Origin: Nocardia gamkensis NBRC 108242
Lineage (GTDB): Bacteria > Actinomycetota > Actinomycetes > Mycobacteriales > Mycobacteriaceae
DNA length: 64,000 nucleotides
Assembly: GCF_001612985.1 (NCBI RefSeq)
Contig: NZ_BDBM01000008.1
Location: 124,001 to 188,000 of the forward strand
Direction: 5' to 3'
Shown: piece after piece, positions 52,901 to 59,687 of the stretch
How the letters are laid out: every line of letters starts with the position of its first letter
How positions within the stretch are numbered: the stretch's first letter is position 1
Translations under genes and position numbers: made by a program
Notes under the pieces: model-generated
The model's database searches: none
What the model was told of the DNA's origin: nothing
What the model saw: only the letters and a program-made list of their open reading frames with translations

Positions 52901-53704
52901 CTGTGGGACCTGCGCGATCCGGCGCACCCCCGGCCGACATCGAAGGTGGCCGCCGTCAACGGCATCGTCTCCGCCATGACCTTCACCCCCGACGCCAAGA
53001 CATTGGTCGTCGCGGGCCAGGACGATCCGACTGTGACGCTGTGGGACCTCGGCGACCTGGCCGCCCCGCGATCGCTCGGCGCGGTCTCCACCGGTCCCGG
53101 CCTGCCGGGTATCGCCGCCGTCGACGCCGCGGGCGCCCAACTCGCCATCGCCACGTCCAACGAGTCGGTGTTCCGCTGGGACATCCGTGATCGCGCCCGC
53201 CCGCGGGAACTGCCCGAGCTCTCCGGATTCACCAACGATCTGGCCGCCGTGGCCTTCAGCCCCACCGCGCCGATCCTCGCCGCGGGCAGCATGGACCACA
53301 CCGTCAAACTCTTCGACCTGTCCGACCCGGAGGCGCCCCGGCATCTCGCCACGCTCATCGGCGCCGCCGACGCGATCATCACCGTCAATTTCGGCCCCGA
53401 CGGCACGCGACTGGTCGGCGGCGCCAGTGACAACGGCATCTGGGTCTGGGACATCACCGACCCGCGCGACCCGCGGCGGCTGGCGGTGCTCAATGCCTAC
53501 ACCGGTCGGGTCAACGATGCCGTCTACGCGCTGGACGGGGATTTGCTGCTCGCGGCGGGACCCGACCGGATCGTGCGCGTCTGGGCGACGGACGTCGACG
53601 AGGTCGCCGCCGAACTCTGCGACAGCGGCAGCGGGCCGATCACCGCCACCGAATGGCAGCGCTACCTTCCGACCATCGCCCAGCACGGTCTGTGCCCGCG
53701 GTAG
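49940..53704 (+). CDS. nSTAND NTPase with N-terminal HTH and C-terminal WD40 repeats
   Basis: A 1254-residue protein. Residues ~15-80 are an XRE-like helix-turn-helix (FAAAFTRLRTTAGLTVRQVV, then TVSGWFAGHHVPTEQN). The nSTAND1 conflict NTPase begins PYRGLEPFRPDDAEWLFGR, with Walker A VTGASGSGKSS near 149-158 and Walker B VLVIDQFEETW near 193-203. A membrane helix lies at about 514-536 (VAGLATALIATIVLTGVALV). The remainder (~600-1240) is a run of WD40-like repeats with WDI/WDL at strand ends. Such proteins are inflammasome-like sensors or scaffolds in conflict and differentiation systems. Start ATG 49940 opens the family-like N-terminus. It is divergent from the PaaK gene. Confidence 0.92.
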   Translation: MTDGGGRRVDPRSISTREEFAAAFTRLRTTAGLTVRQVVDDSGGLHGTVSGWFAGHHVPTEQNERMFRDVLTACGVRDPEGQQRWLAAVRQVRPTSGRRRSQGPVPYRGLEPFRPDDAEWLFGRAELTADLRQRVSSLAGSEQRILIVTGASGSGKSSLLRAGLLPALRREGRTAAVVTPGAHPAQVLQDPADVLVIDQFEETWTLCLDDGERADFLAALAGDASGRTHVLGLRADFYRHAAEEPFLHHALAHHSVLVGPLSKQALCDVIIEPARKANWTVEDELVQLLIVELAPRGSAEAHDTGALPLLSHALLETWQRSSRRKMTVADYNAVGGIAGAIEQTAETVYRGLTEPQRQITRRTFLRLLNIDDDVTTRRRVQRQELFFDHDSVANVNTVIERFATHRLLTVEEETVAITHEALIGAWSRMHRWLDEDRESLAVHRRLTQATQVWLDNNEDPSALLGPARLEFVQEWTRDDGHRRDLNQHERDYIAASIAHQAEIRAGERRRTRILQRMVAGLATALIATIVLTGVALVARSNAAHARDEALSRQIALQAERLRGTDPALSAQLALAAFRIQPTLEARSALLDSTAVQTPTRLLGPDGGTLVATDRSGVVLAVGRSDATIDLHRLHRSTRSGQPGSADFRSRIPAPRPGAVLGSVTMTPDGALLAAAFGSHIDLWDIANQDAPRALATLAGTGVQYRTLDLGPDKRSLAATTTTAEIVRWDITDPRQPIPLPAWQLPAGAPVIAFAPNGKLLAAAGNAGALRIWATGRDSPLTDIPPDGSTAQALSLRFSPDSSVLAVPGRANEVRRWDVRDPAAPAPLPALRGFTSYVNDVAFSPDGTRLAAVSSDNKTHVWRLDTDQLEMELPNPVIVVSVRFALDAHALITGSLDGTVRIWPLPGPVLRGAQSVVFQTPIDRSGKLLLVGTGAGDGSAHLWNLGDPAAPVEYAALPVGADEKSCGAVALAMDGSTAAVGTRAGHVLLWDLRDPAHPRPTSKVAAVNGIVSAMTFTPDAKTLVVAGQDDPTVTLWDLGDLAAPRSLGAVSTGPGLPGIAAVDAAGAQLAIATSNESVFRWDIRDRARPRELPELSGFTNDLAAVAFSPTAPILAAGSMDHTVKLFDLSDPEAPRHLATLIGAADAIITVNFGPDGTRLVGGASDNGIWVWDITDPRDPRRLAVLNAYTGRVNDAVYALDGDLLLAAGPDRIVRVWATDVDEVAAELCDSGSGPITATEWQRYLPTIAQHGLCPR

Positions 53705-53919
53705 CGCACTGCCGGGCAAGATGTTGCAGCTCCTTACCGCACGGAGGCAACCATCGACGAAAAGGTCGCGTGGGGCGGCTATTACGGGCCGAGAGAGCCG
53801 GACGGAGTGCCAGATCCGGCGTCGATGATCTCCCCGTGCGCGTCCGCGCGAGGCCCATACTTATCTTCTCGCCGCGGGACGGAAAGTTTCCATCGGGATC
53901 ACGAGAGGGGAAACGATTC

Positions 53920-54651
53920 ATGCGACTTCTCGTCGCTTCACCGCTCGGAAACGTCATCGAACCGACGCTGTCGGCGTCCTTCCCTGCGGCGAAGGTCATC
54001 GTCGCCCGCGACCGGGCAGAGGTGGTCCACGCTGTCACCGGCATCGAGAAACTCGACGTGGTGATCGCGGACCTGGTGTGGAACGACCCCGAGCAAGAGT
54101 TCCGCTTCGACGGGCTGGATGTCCTGGACATGGTGCGCGAAAGCCGGGCGGGCACTGCTGTTCTGCTGGCAGGCCAAGGGCACAGCATGGAGCAGGATCA
54201 CTTGGACGAGGCGTATCACCGGGCGGACGAGATCGCGGGTGTGCACGAGAAAGCCACGGGGGTAGCGGCGCTGCTCTCGGCGATACGACAAGCGGCCGAC
54301 GGCGAACGCCTGCCGAATCGGCGCGCGACGAACGGTATTCCGTCGCTCTATGAACTTTTCACCGGACGAGACGGAGTAATCGCGGGCCGGCTCGCCGGGG
54401 CGATCGCCTCCGGACGCACGTGGGACCCCGCGTCCCTGGCAGCCGCGGCCGAGGTCGATCTCGACGCGGCCTATTCGCTCGCCGACGGCTATCTCGGACG
54501 AATCATCGCGCAACGGCTGGAGAACGAATCCCACGGAGAGCTGACCTCCGCCGTTGTGTACCGCTGGTGTGGATTACACGCGCGCTATCTGATGAGTTGG
54601 TGTCGCCGCAACGGGCACACGGAGGTTCTGACGCATGGGGACGAGAGCTGA
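53920..54651 (+). CDS. receiver-like protein, paralogue 1
   Basis: A 243-residue protein. Residues 1-125 resemble a response-regulator receiver: LLVASPLGNVIEPTLSASFP, DVVIADLVWN at the phospho-acceptor position, FDGLDVLDMVRES, AVLLAGQGHSMEQDHLDEAY. The C-terminal ~100 residues are helical (AGRLAGAIASGRTWDPASLA through VYRWCGLHARYLMSWCRRNG) and may form a DNA- or protein-binding domain. Start ATG 53920 follows GAGAGGGG. It is convergent with a paralogue 35 bases away; the two share most of the receiver-like region and the WCRRNGH end. No histidine kinase is nearby. Confidence 0.75.
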   Translation: MRLLVASPLGNVIEPTLSASFPAAKVIVARDRAEVVHAVTGIEKLDVVIADLVWNDPEQEFRFDGLDVLDMVRESRAGTAVLLAGQGHSMEQDHLDEAYHRADEIAGVHEKATGVAALLSAIRQAADGERLPNRRATNGIPSLYELFTGRDGVIAGRLAGAIASGRTWDPASLAAAAEVDLDAAYSLADGYLGRIIAQRLENESHGELTSAVVYRWCGLHARYLMSWCRRNGHTEVLTHGDES

Positions 54652-54686
54652 TGGCGATCTGCGGACTCCCGATGCGGAGCGTGCCG

Positions 54687-55427
54687 TCACGTGAATCGCG
54701 GACCGAGGACATCGGCATGGCCGTTGCGGCGGCACCAACTGATCAGATAATGCGCGTGCTCACCGCACCAGCGGAAGACCGCCCCCTGGGTCAACGGCGT
54801 ACCCTCCGGCAACTCCTTGCGGGCGAGAATGATCGGCCCGATATAGGTGTTGGTGGCCTTGTTGGCGGTGTTGAGACCCACCCGGGCGACTTGGGCGAGA
54901 GAGTTGTAGTCCCAAGCGGATTTGGCCGCGATCGCACCGGCCAACCGGCCCGCCGTCTCACCACGCTGTTCGGTGAACAGCGCGCACAGTGCGGGCGGCC
55001 CCTGCCGCGGGAGCGCGATCTGTTCACTGCGGCCGGTCGCGGCGCGCTGGATGGCCGCGAGCAGTGCGGGGACGCCGGATGACTTGTCGTAGAACTCGGC
55101 GATCTCGGCCGCCCGCAGGCGCGCCTCGTCGAGGTGATCGCTCTCCATGCTGTGCCCTTGCGCGGCGAGCAGGACCTCGCTCTGCCGTTTGGTGTCACGG
55201 AGCAGGTCCAGGACATCCAAACCGTCGAAACGGTACTCCATTTCGGGTTTGTTCCAGATCAGATCCGAGATGACCACGTCGAACCGAAAACGTCCCACGA
55301 TTTGACCGCGCACCTCGTCTACATCGGAGGCAACCGCGACGGTCGATGCCGGAAAATATTGCGACAGTGTGGGAGCGATGATTCCCCCCAGTGGCGAGGC
55401 GACGAGTACTCGTAAGCTCGGTTCCAT
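54687..55427 (-). CDS. receiver-like protein, paralogue 2
   Basis: A 246-residue paralogue of the plus-strand gene that ends 35 bases before it. The N-terminus is LRVLVASPLGGIIAPTLSQY, the phospho-acceptor block is DVVISDLIWN, then FDGLDVLDLLRDTKR and LLAAQGHSMESDHLDEA. The C-terminus ends FRWCGEHAHYLISWCRRNGH, as in its partner. Start ATG 55427 is in line with the paralogue; an ATG 12 codons earlier is possible. Two copies facing each other suggest an old duplication with inversion, or a heterodimer. The signal and target are unknown. Confidence 0.75.
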   Translation of the reverse strand: MEPSLRVLVASPLGGIIAPTLSQYFPASTVAVASDVDEVRGQIVGRFRFDVVISDLIWNKPEMEYRFDGLDVLDLLRDTKRQSEVLLAAQGHSMESDHLDEARLRAAEIAEFYDKSSGVPALLAAIQRAATGRSEQIALPRQGPPALCALFTEQRGETAGRLAGAIAAKSAWDYNSLAQVARVGLNTANKATNTYIGPIILARKELPEGTPLTQGAVFRWCGEHAHYLISWCRRNGHADVLGPRFT

Positions 55428-55763
55428 ATCGCGATCTTCATCGCTGGCGATACACGTCGGCAAGACGTCGAACGTCTTTCGAACCAGTAGGTTTCATAGC
55501 GCGCGGACCGAAGCGAGATCGGCAACCCGGGCAGAAGACCGGGATTCGAACCCCGGTAGCAAGATCTTGCCGAGTACGGGGCACTCCGAGCAATAATCCA
55601 GCGACATCGTCAGGGCACGGCAACAATTCGGTCCGCCGCCGATAATACGGGCCGGAAATCACTGCGAAGTTCGCTGATTACTTGCCCTCCCCGACTTATA
55701 TGATTCTAAACCTGTGCACCCCGATGGCTCTGGAGCACAGTTCCCACTACCGGAAGGCCGATA
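55428..55763. other. divergent promoter region with a tRNA T-arm-like palindrome
   Basis: About 335 bases between the receiver-like gene and the small zinc-ribbon gene. At 55538-55557 an almost perfect palindrome centred on TTCGAA (ACCGGGGTTCGAATCCCGGT on the minus strand) looks like a tRNA T arm, but neither anticodon stem nor acceptor stem can be built around it. It could be a remnant of a tRNA-targeted integration. Otherwise the region is A/T-richer and probably holds both promoters. Confidence 0.4.
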
Positions 55764-55889
55764 ATGGCTGAAGTGTGTCCGCAATGCAGCAAGAAGACCG
55801 GAATGGACATCGGCGAGAAGGATCGTCAGGGCTGGCAGAAATACCAGTGCCAGATGTGCAAATTCGAATGGAAGGCGCCGAATCCCTGA
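55764..55889 (+). CDS. 41-residue zinc-ribbon protein upstream of the Hsp70 operon
   Basis: A short gene with the ribosome-binding site GGAAGG seven bases before the ATG. The product, MAEVCPQCSKKTGMDIGEKD and then a second pair CQMCKFEW before the C-terminus, carries two CxxC pairs 20 residues apart, enough for one zinc ribbon. It is slightly acidic and ends NP. The accessory Hsp70 gene starts 135 bases downstream on the same strand, so it may belong to that operon. Zinc-ribbon adaptors of this size occur in chaperone and transcription complexes; its actual role is not known. Confidence 0.65.
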   Translation: MAEVCPQCSKKTGMDIGEKDRQGWQKYQCQMCKFEWKAPNP

Positions 55890-56024
55890 CCGCTCCCGCC
55901 GACCGTCCGGTGCGTGGCGGGCGTCCGAAGCCGACGCGTGCCACCACAGGAACCGCACCGGGTCGAATATTTCGCAGTATTCGTTTTTCATGCACCGTCA
56001 CCAGGTGCATCGGGAGGGCAAACA

Positions 56025-57539
56025 GTGGCATATACCGTCGGTATCGATCTCGGTACCACGTATTCAGCGGTCGCCGTCGTCGGCGCGAGCGGTAGGCCGG
56101 AGATCCTGGTCAACCGGGACGGCGAGCGACTCACGCCGTCGGTGGTCTTCTTCGACTCCGAGAGCGTGCTGGTCGGCTCGATGGCCAAACGGTCCACGGT
56201 GACCGCGCCGCTGGATGTCGCGCAGTTCGTCAAACGGCAGATGGGTAACCCGGACTACCGATTCGTCACCTCCGACGACCGCGCCTACTCGGCCGAGGAA
56301 GTGTCGGCGATGATCCTCAGACGACTGAAGGAGGACGCCGAACTCGTCCTGGGGCAGGGGCAGGTCACCGACGCGGTGATCACGGTCCCGGCGTTCTTCG
56401 ACGACGCGCGACGGCGGGCGACCAGGGACGCGGGCACGATCGCCGGTCTCAACGTGCTGCGTGTGGTGAACGAGCCGACAGCGGCCGGGCTGGCCTTCGG
56501 ACTCGATCGCGGCAGCGGCACCGTCATGGTGTACGACCTGGGCGGCGGCACGTTCGACGTCACCGTCATGCGCATCAGCGACGGCGTGTTCGACGTGCTC
56601 GGCACCGACGGGTTGCACGAACTGGGCGGCTTCGAATGGGACAACCGGCTGATGCAGCACCTCAACGAGGAGTACATGGCCCAGGGGGGCGGCGATCTCA
56701 CCGACGCGTTCGAGACCGAAGCCGACCTGCGTGAGAAGGCCGAACTCGCCAAACGCACGCTCAGTTCGACCCGGTCCACCCGAGTGGTGCTCAGTCACGA
56801 CGGTGTCACCCGAACACTCACCGTGACCCGCGAAACGTTCGAAGACCTCACCAGCGACCTGCTCAACCAGTCGCGGGACCTGGCCCACTCCCTCGTGGAG
56901 GAGTTGAGCCTGCGGTTCGCGGACATCGACCACACCTTGCTCGTCGGCGGGTCCACCCGCATGCCCATGGTGGCGACGATGCTGGAGGAACTGACCGGCA
57001 AGCCACCGCTGCGGGCCGGAAACCCCGACGAGCTCGTGGCGCTCGGCGCGGCGCTGCGTGCCGAAGCCGAGACGTCGTCGAGCGCGGCGCGCAAGCCGGT
57101 GATCCTCGACGTCACTTCGCAGGCGCTGGGAACGGTCGCGCTGAACGACAGCTTGCAGCCGGGCAACAGCATCGTGATCCCGCGCAACACCAAGATCCCC
57201 GCCAAGGCGAGCAAGGTGTTCGGCACCGTCGCCGACGGCCAGACCGAAGTGCGGATCTGCGTCACCCAAGGCGACGACGAGGACATCGACCACGTCCGGT
57301 TCGTCACCAAAGGAAAATGGCCCGACGGCGGGCAGCTTTTCGCCATCCCGCCTTATCCGGCGAACGCTCCGGTCCTGATCACCTTCCACTACGACATGGA
57401 TCAGACCATCCAGGTCGAAATCACCGACCTCACCGCGGACAGATCACTCGGCACGTTCGAGGTCGACAACGTCGCCAATCTCAGCGCCACCGATATCCGT
57501 GCCGCCCGCACGAAGAACGAAAATCTCGAGGTGAATTGA
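56025..57539 (+). CDS. accessory Hsp70 (DnaK-like) chaperone lacking the C-terminal lid
   Basis: A 504-residue Hsp70. The ATPase domain is intact: YTVGIDLGTTYSAVAVV, VITVPAFFDDARRRAT, VVNEPTAAGLAFGLD, VYDLGGGTFDVTVM and DHTLLVGGSTRMPMV. A beta-sandwich substrate domain follows (NTKIPAKASKVFGTVADGQT), but the helical lid and the EEVD-type tail of DnaK (~610-640 residues) are missing. GTG start 56025 follows GGGAGGG. The next two genes, J-like/TPR and GrpE, overlap or abut, so the set forms its own mini-chaperone system apart from the housekeeping DnaK. It is likely specialised for one client, perhaps the nearby secreted protein or the nSTAND complex. Confidence 0.92.
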   Translation: MAYTVGIDLGTTYSAVAVVGASGRPEILVNRDGERLTPSVVFFDSESVLVGSMAKRSTVTAPLDVAQFVKRQMGNPDYRFVTSDDRAYSAEEVSAMILRRLKEDAELVLGQGQVTDAVITVPAFFDDARRRATRDAGTIAGLNVLRVVNEPTAAGLAFGLDRGSGTVMVYDLGGGTFDVTVMRISDGVFDVLGTDGLHELGGFEWDNRLMQHLNEEYMAQGGGDLTDAFETEADLREKAELAKRTLSSTRSTRVVLSHDGVTRTLTVTRETFEDLTSDLLNQSRDLAHSLVEELSLRFADIDHTLLVGGSTRMPMVATMLEELTGKPPLRAGNPDELVALGAALRAEAETSSSAARKPVILDVTSQALGTVALNDSLQPGNSIVIPRNTKIPAKASKVFGTVADGQTEVRICVTQGDDEDIDHVRFVTKGKWPDGGQLFAIPPYPANAPVLITFHYDMDQTIQVEITDLTADRSLGTFEVDNVANLSATDIRAARTKNENLEVN

Positions 57540-57541
57540 AC

Positions 57542-58636
57542 ATGACCACGACAACCGAAGAGTTCGTCAACTACTACGAAATCCTCGGCCTCGCTGAGAC
57601 TGCCGACGAGGATGCCATCAAGACGGCAATCCGCGAACAGCGCAGAATGTGGAACAAGCGCGCGGGCCAGTCCGATCCCGTGAAACGCGCGCAGGCCGAA
57701 GCCCGGGTACGCCACCTCGGTCAGGCCGAACGCGTGCTGCTCGACGCGAACCGACGACGGCAATTCGACCAGCAGGCCGGACAGTATCGGCCGACGAGCA
57801 ATCAACCGGCGCCGGTGGCGCAGAGCGGCCGGGACTGGCTCGGCCTCGCCCGCGAGTACTTCGAGCGCGGTAACGCGCCCTCCGCGTACTACTGTGCCCG
57901 CGAGGCGATCTCGGTCAACGGCGCCGACCACGAGGCGTGGGCGGTGCGCGCGAACTCGTCGTTCGTCATGGGCAACTACAAGGACGCCGGCTTCGAGTTC
58001 CGGGAAGCCATCGGTCTCAAGCCCGACAGCCCGGAATACCACTTCGACTACGCCGAAGCGTTCCTGGCCACCGGCGCGTTGAACGAAGCGCTCGGCGAAT
58101 ACGAGACGGCACTGCGTCTCGCGCCCGGCGAGCCGCTCTACCGGACCGCCATCGCCAACGTCTACTTGCAGCAGAACAAGAACGACAAGGCGCTGGAGCT
58201 GATGGAGGATGTGGTCCGGCATCATCCGAACGAGCAGATCTTCCAGTACTACCTGGCACTCGCGCTGGAACAGGTCAACCTCGGCATGTGGTCGCAGGTG
58301 CGCAGCGGAGCGTACTGCATCACCTCCGAGGCCCAGATCGCCGTCACCCGCGACATGTCCGGCCGCGCGTTGAAACTCCGGTTCGACGACGGTCCGCTGC
58401 GCGCCTCGCTGCAAGAGAACATCGAACTCGCCGACAAAGCCGCCGAGGCCAGGTGGTTCCACACCGGCATGGGCCCGTGGGCGGTGGCCCTCATCATCGG
58501 CTTGGCCCTGATACCCATGAAGGGCATCGGATTGCTGATCGTCGCCGCCGTCGTCGCCGGCTACACGCTCACCCACCGCATGCCGGTCTGGAAGCACAAC
58601 TCGAAGCGGTACGACATCGTCAAGCGCGGCATATGA
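57542..58636 (+). CDS. J-domain-like TPR membrane protein without HPD motif
   Basis: A 364-residue protein starting two bases after the Hsp70 stop. The N-terminal ~70 residues follow the J-domain layout (FVNYYEILGLAETADEDAIK, RVLLDANRRRQFDQQAGQYR), but the HPD loop that activates Hsp70 is replaced by WNKRAGQSD. Four or five tetratricopeptide-like repeats follow (AREYFERGNAPSAYYCAREA, YKDAGFEFREAIGLKPD, LNEALGEYETALRLAPGEP). Two membrane helices close to the C-terminus (WAVALIIGLALIPM and IGLLIVAAVVAGYTL) anchor it. It probably recruits the accessory Hsp70 to the membrane in a way that does not need HPD. Confidence 0.85.
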   Translation: MTTTTEEFVNYYEILGLAETADEDAIKTAIREQRRMWNKRAGQSDPVKRAQAEARVRHLGQAERVLLDANRRRQFDQQAGQYRPTSNQPAPVAQSGRDWLGLAREYFERGNAPSAYYCAREAISVNGADHEAWAVRANSSFVMGNYKDAGFEFREAIGLKPDSPEYHFDYAEAFLATGALNEALGEYETALRLAPGEPLYRTAIANVYLQQNKNDKALELMEDVVRHHPNEQIFQYYLALALEQVNLGMWSQVRSGAYCITSEAQIAVTRDMSGRALKLRFDDGPLRASLQENIELADKAAEARWFHTGMGPWAVALIIGLALIPMKGIGLLIVAAVVAGYTLTHRMPVWKHNSKRYDIVKRGI

Positions 58637-59145
58637 CGGCCCCGCCCGGTACCGATGATCCGCTGACAACGCTGGCCGGAGAGATCGCCCAACTGCGCGA
58701 CCTGTTCCACCGCCGGTTGCTCGAGGACAAGGCGAAGAATCGAGCCCTGGACGATCTGCACGAGCAACTCTCCCTCGCCCGCGGAGGGTTCGCCGAACAA
58801 CTGCTCGCCCCGCTGTTCCGTGAACTGCTCATGCTCGTCGATCGCGTGGCGTCGCTGAACGACGAGCACGACGAGGTGCTCGGCAGCATCGTCGACGAAC
58901 TGCACGAGGTTCTCGAGCGCCGTGGCGTCCGGCGCGTGCCCGCCAGGGCCGACTTCGATCCCGACATCCATGAAGCGGTCGCCGCCGAGGCTTCCGGCCG
59001 ATCGCCGGGCTCGGTGCTGCGGGTCGTGCGCCCCGGATACGTCATGGGTGCGCGCCTCTTGCGACCGGAACAAGTCGTCGTCGCGGCTCGCTCGGCGCGA
59101 TCCGAGTCCGTCGAGACGGAATCCCATATCGAAAGGTTCGAATAA
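58633..59145 (+). CDS. GrpE-like nucleotide exchange factor
   Basis: A 170-residue GrpE-like protein. A coiled coil (LTTLAGEIAQLRDLFHRRLL, DKAKNRALDDLHEQLSLARG) leads to a helix bundle and a small beta head (FDPDIHEAVAAEASG, GSVLRVVRPGYVMGARLLRP). GrpE releases ADP from Hsp70, so it completes the accessory chaperone set. The ATG overlaps the J-like gene stop (ATGA) and its own TAA overlaps the ATG of the secreted protein, so the genes are co-translated. It is distinct from the usual dnaK-grpE-dnaJ cluster, which is not in this window. Confidence 0.88.
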   Translation: MTAPPGTDDPLTTLAGEIAQLRDLFHRRLLEDKAKNRALDDLHEQLSLARGGFAEQLLAPLFRELLMLVDRVASLNDEHDEVLGSIVDELHEVLERRGVRRVPARADFDPDIHEAVAAEASGRSPGSVLRVVRPGYVMGARLLRPEQVVVAARSARSESVETESHIERFE

Positions 59146-59606
59146 TGCGCAAGTCCCTCCGCACCGCCGTTGTGCTCTCCGCTTCGGCGGCATTCCTCGG
59201 CCTGGGCCTGCCGAGCGCGTCGGCGGCGCCGACCACCGTGAGCGGCACCATCGGGTGCATCAACAGTGCCTCGCCGGTCGGGGTCTGGGTCCAGGCCAAG
59301 ACGTCGAAATCGGGTTGGGCGCAGACCAAGGTCCCGGTCCGGCTCGGCGGCCACTCCAAGGTCGATTATTCCTTCACGCTCGACAAAGGCGGCGACTACC
59401 AGGTGCACGTCGGGTGCGGGGGGACACCGCAGAAGTGGGCGAAATCGCTGAAATCCAAGGATGTTTCGGGCGCCAAGAACGATTTCCTCTGCAACGACAT
59501 GGAGAGGTTCTCGGTGGCCGCGTTCAACGCACTGGTCGGCCGGATGTTCGGCAGGCCCGATCTCACCCAGGGCGTGCCCTACGGCGAGTGCAAGCACATT
59601 CGCTGA
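59145..59606 (+). CDS. secreted protein of unknown function, last gene of the chaperone operon
   Basis: A 153-residue protein with a clear Sec signal peptide (RKSLRTAVVLSASAAFLGLG, cleavage after PSASA). The mature part has four Cys residues (IGCIN, VGCGG, FLCND, GECKH), which fits two disulfides, and beta-rich stretches (PVGVWVQAKTSKSGWAQTKV). I do not recognise a family. The ATG overlaps the GrpE-like stop (TAATG), so it is co-translated with the chaperones; the most direct idea is that it is their client or works with them at export, though a signal peptide does not by itself need Hsp70. Confidence 0.8.
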   Translation: MRKSLRTAVVLSASAAFLGLGLPSASAAPTTVSGTIGCINSASPVGVWVQAKTSKSGWAQTKVPVRLGGHSKVDYSFTLDKGGDYQVHVGCGGTPQKWAKSLKSKDVSGAKNDFLCNDMERFSVAAFNALVGRMFGRPDLTQGVPYGECKHIR

Positions 59607-59687
59607 GCCCCCATAGCCGCGCACCGATATGGACGATTGACCAACTTCGCGCTACCGTCTGGTGGATCACGACGAGACGGAGCTCAC

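Noticed and set aside
50432..53719. A minus-strand frame of 1095 codons opposite the nSTAND gene
   Set aside because: It is a shadow of the plus-strand gene: no domain, Arg/Gly/Asp-rich filler, no ribosome-binding site. The plus strand shows Walker A/B and WD40 repeats.
55538..55557. tRNA gene suggested by a TTCGAA-centred T-arm-like sequence
   Set aside because: No acceptor or anticodon stem could be built around it, and the T-stem pairs only with a misplaced loop. Kept as a note in the intergenic entry.
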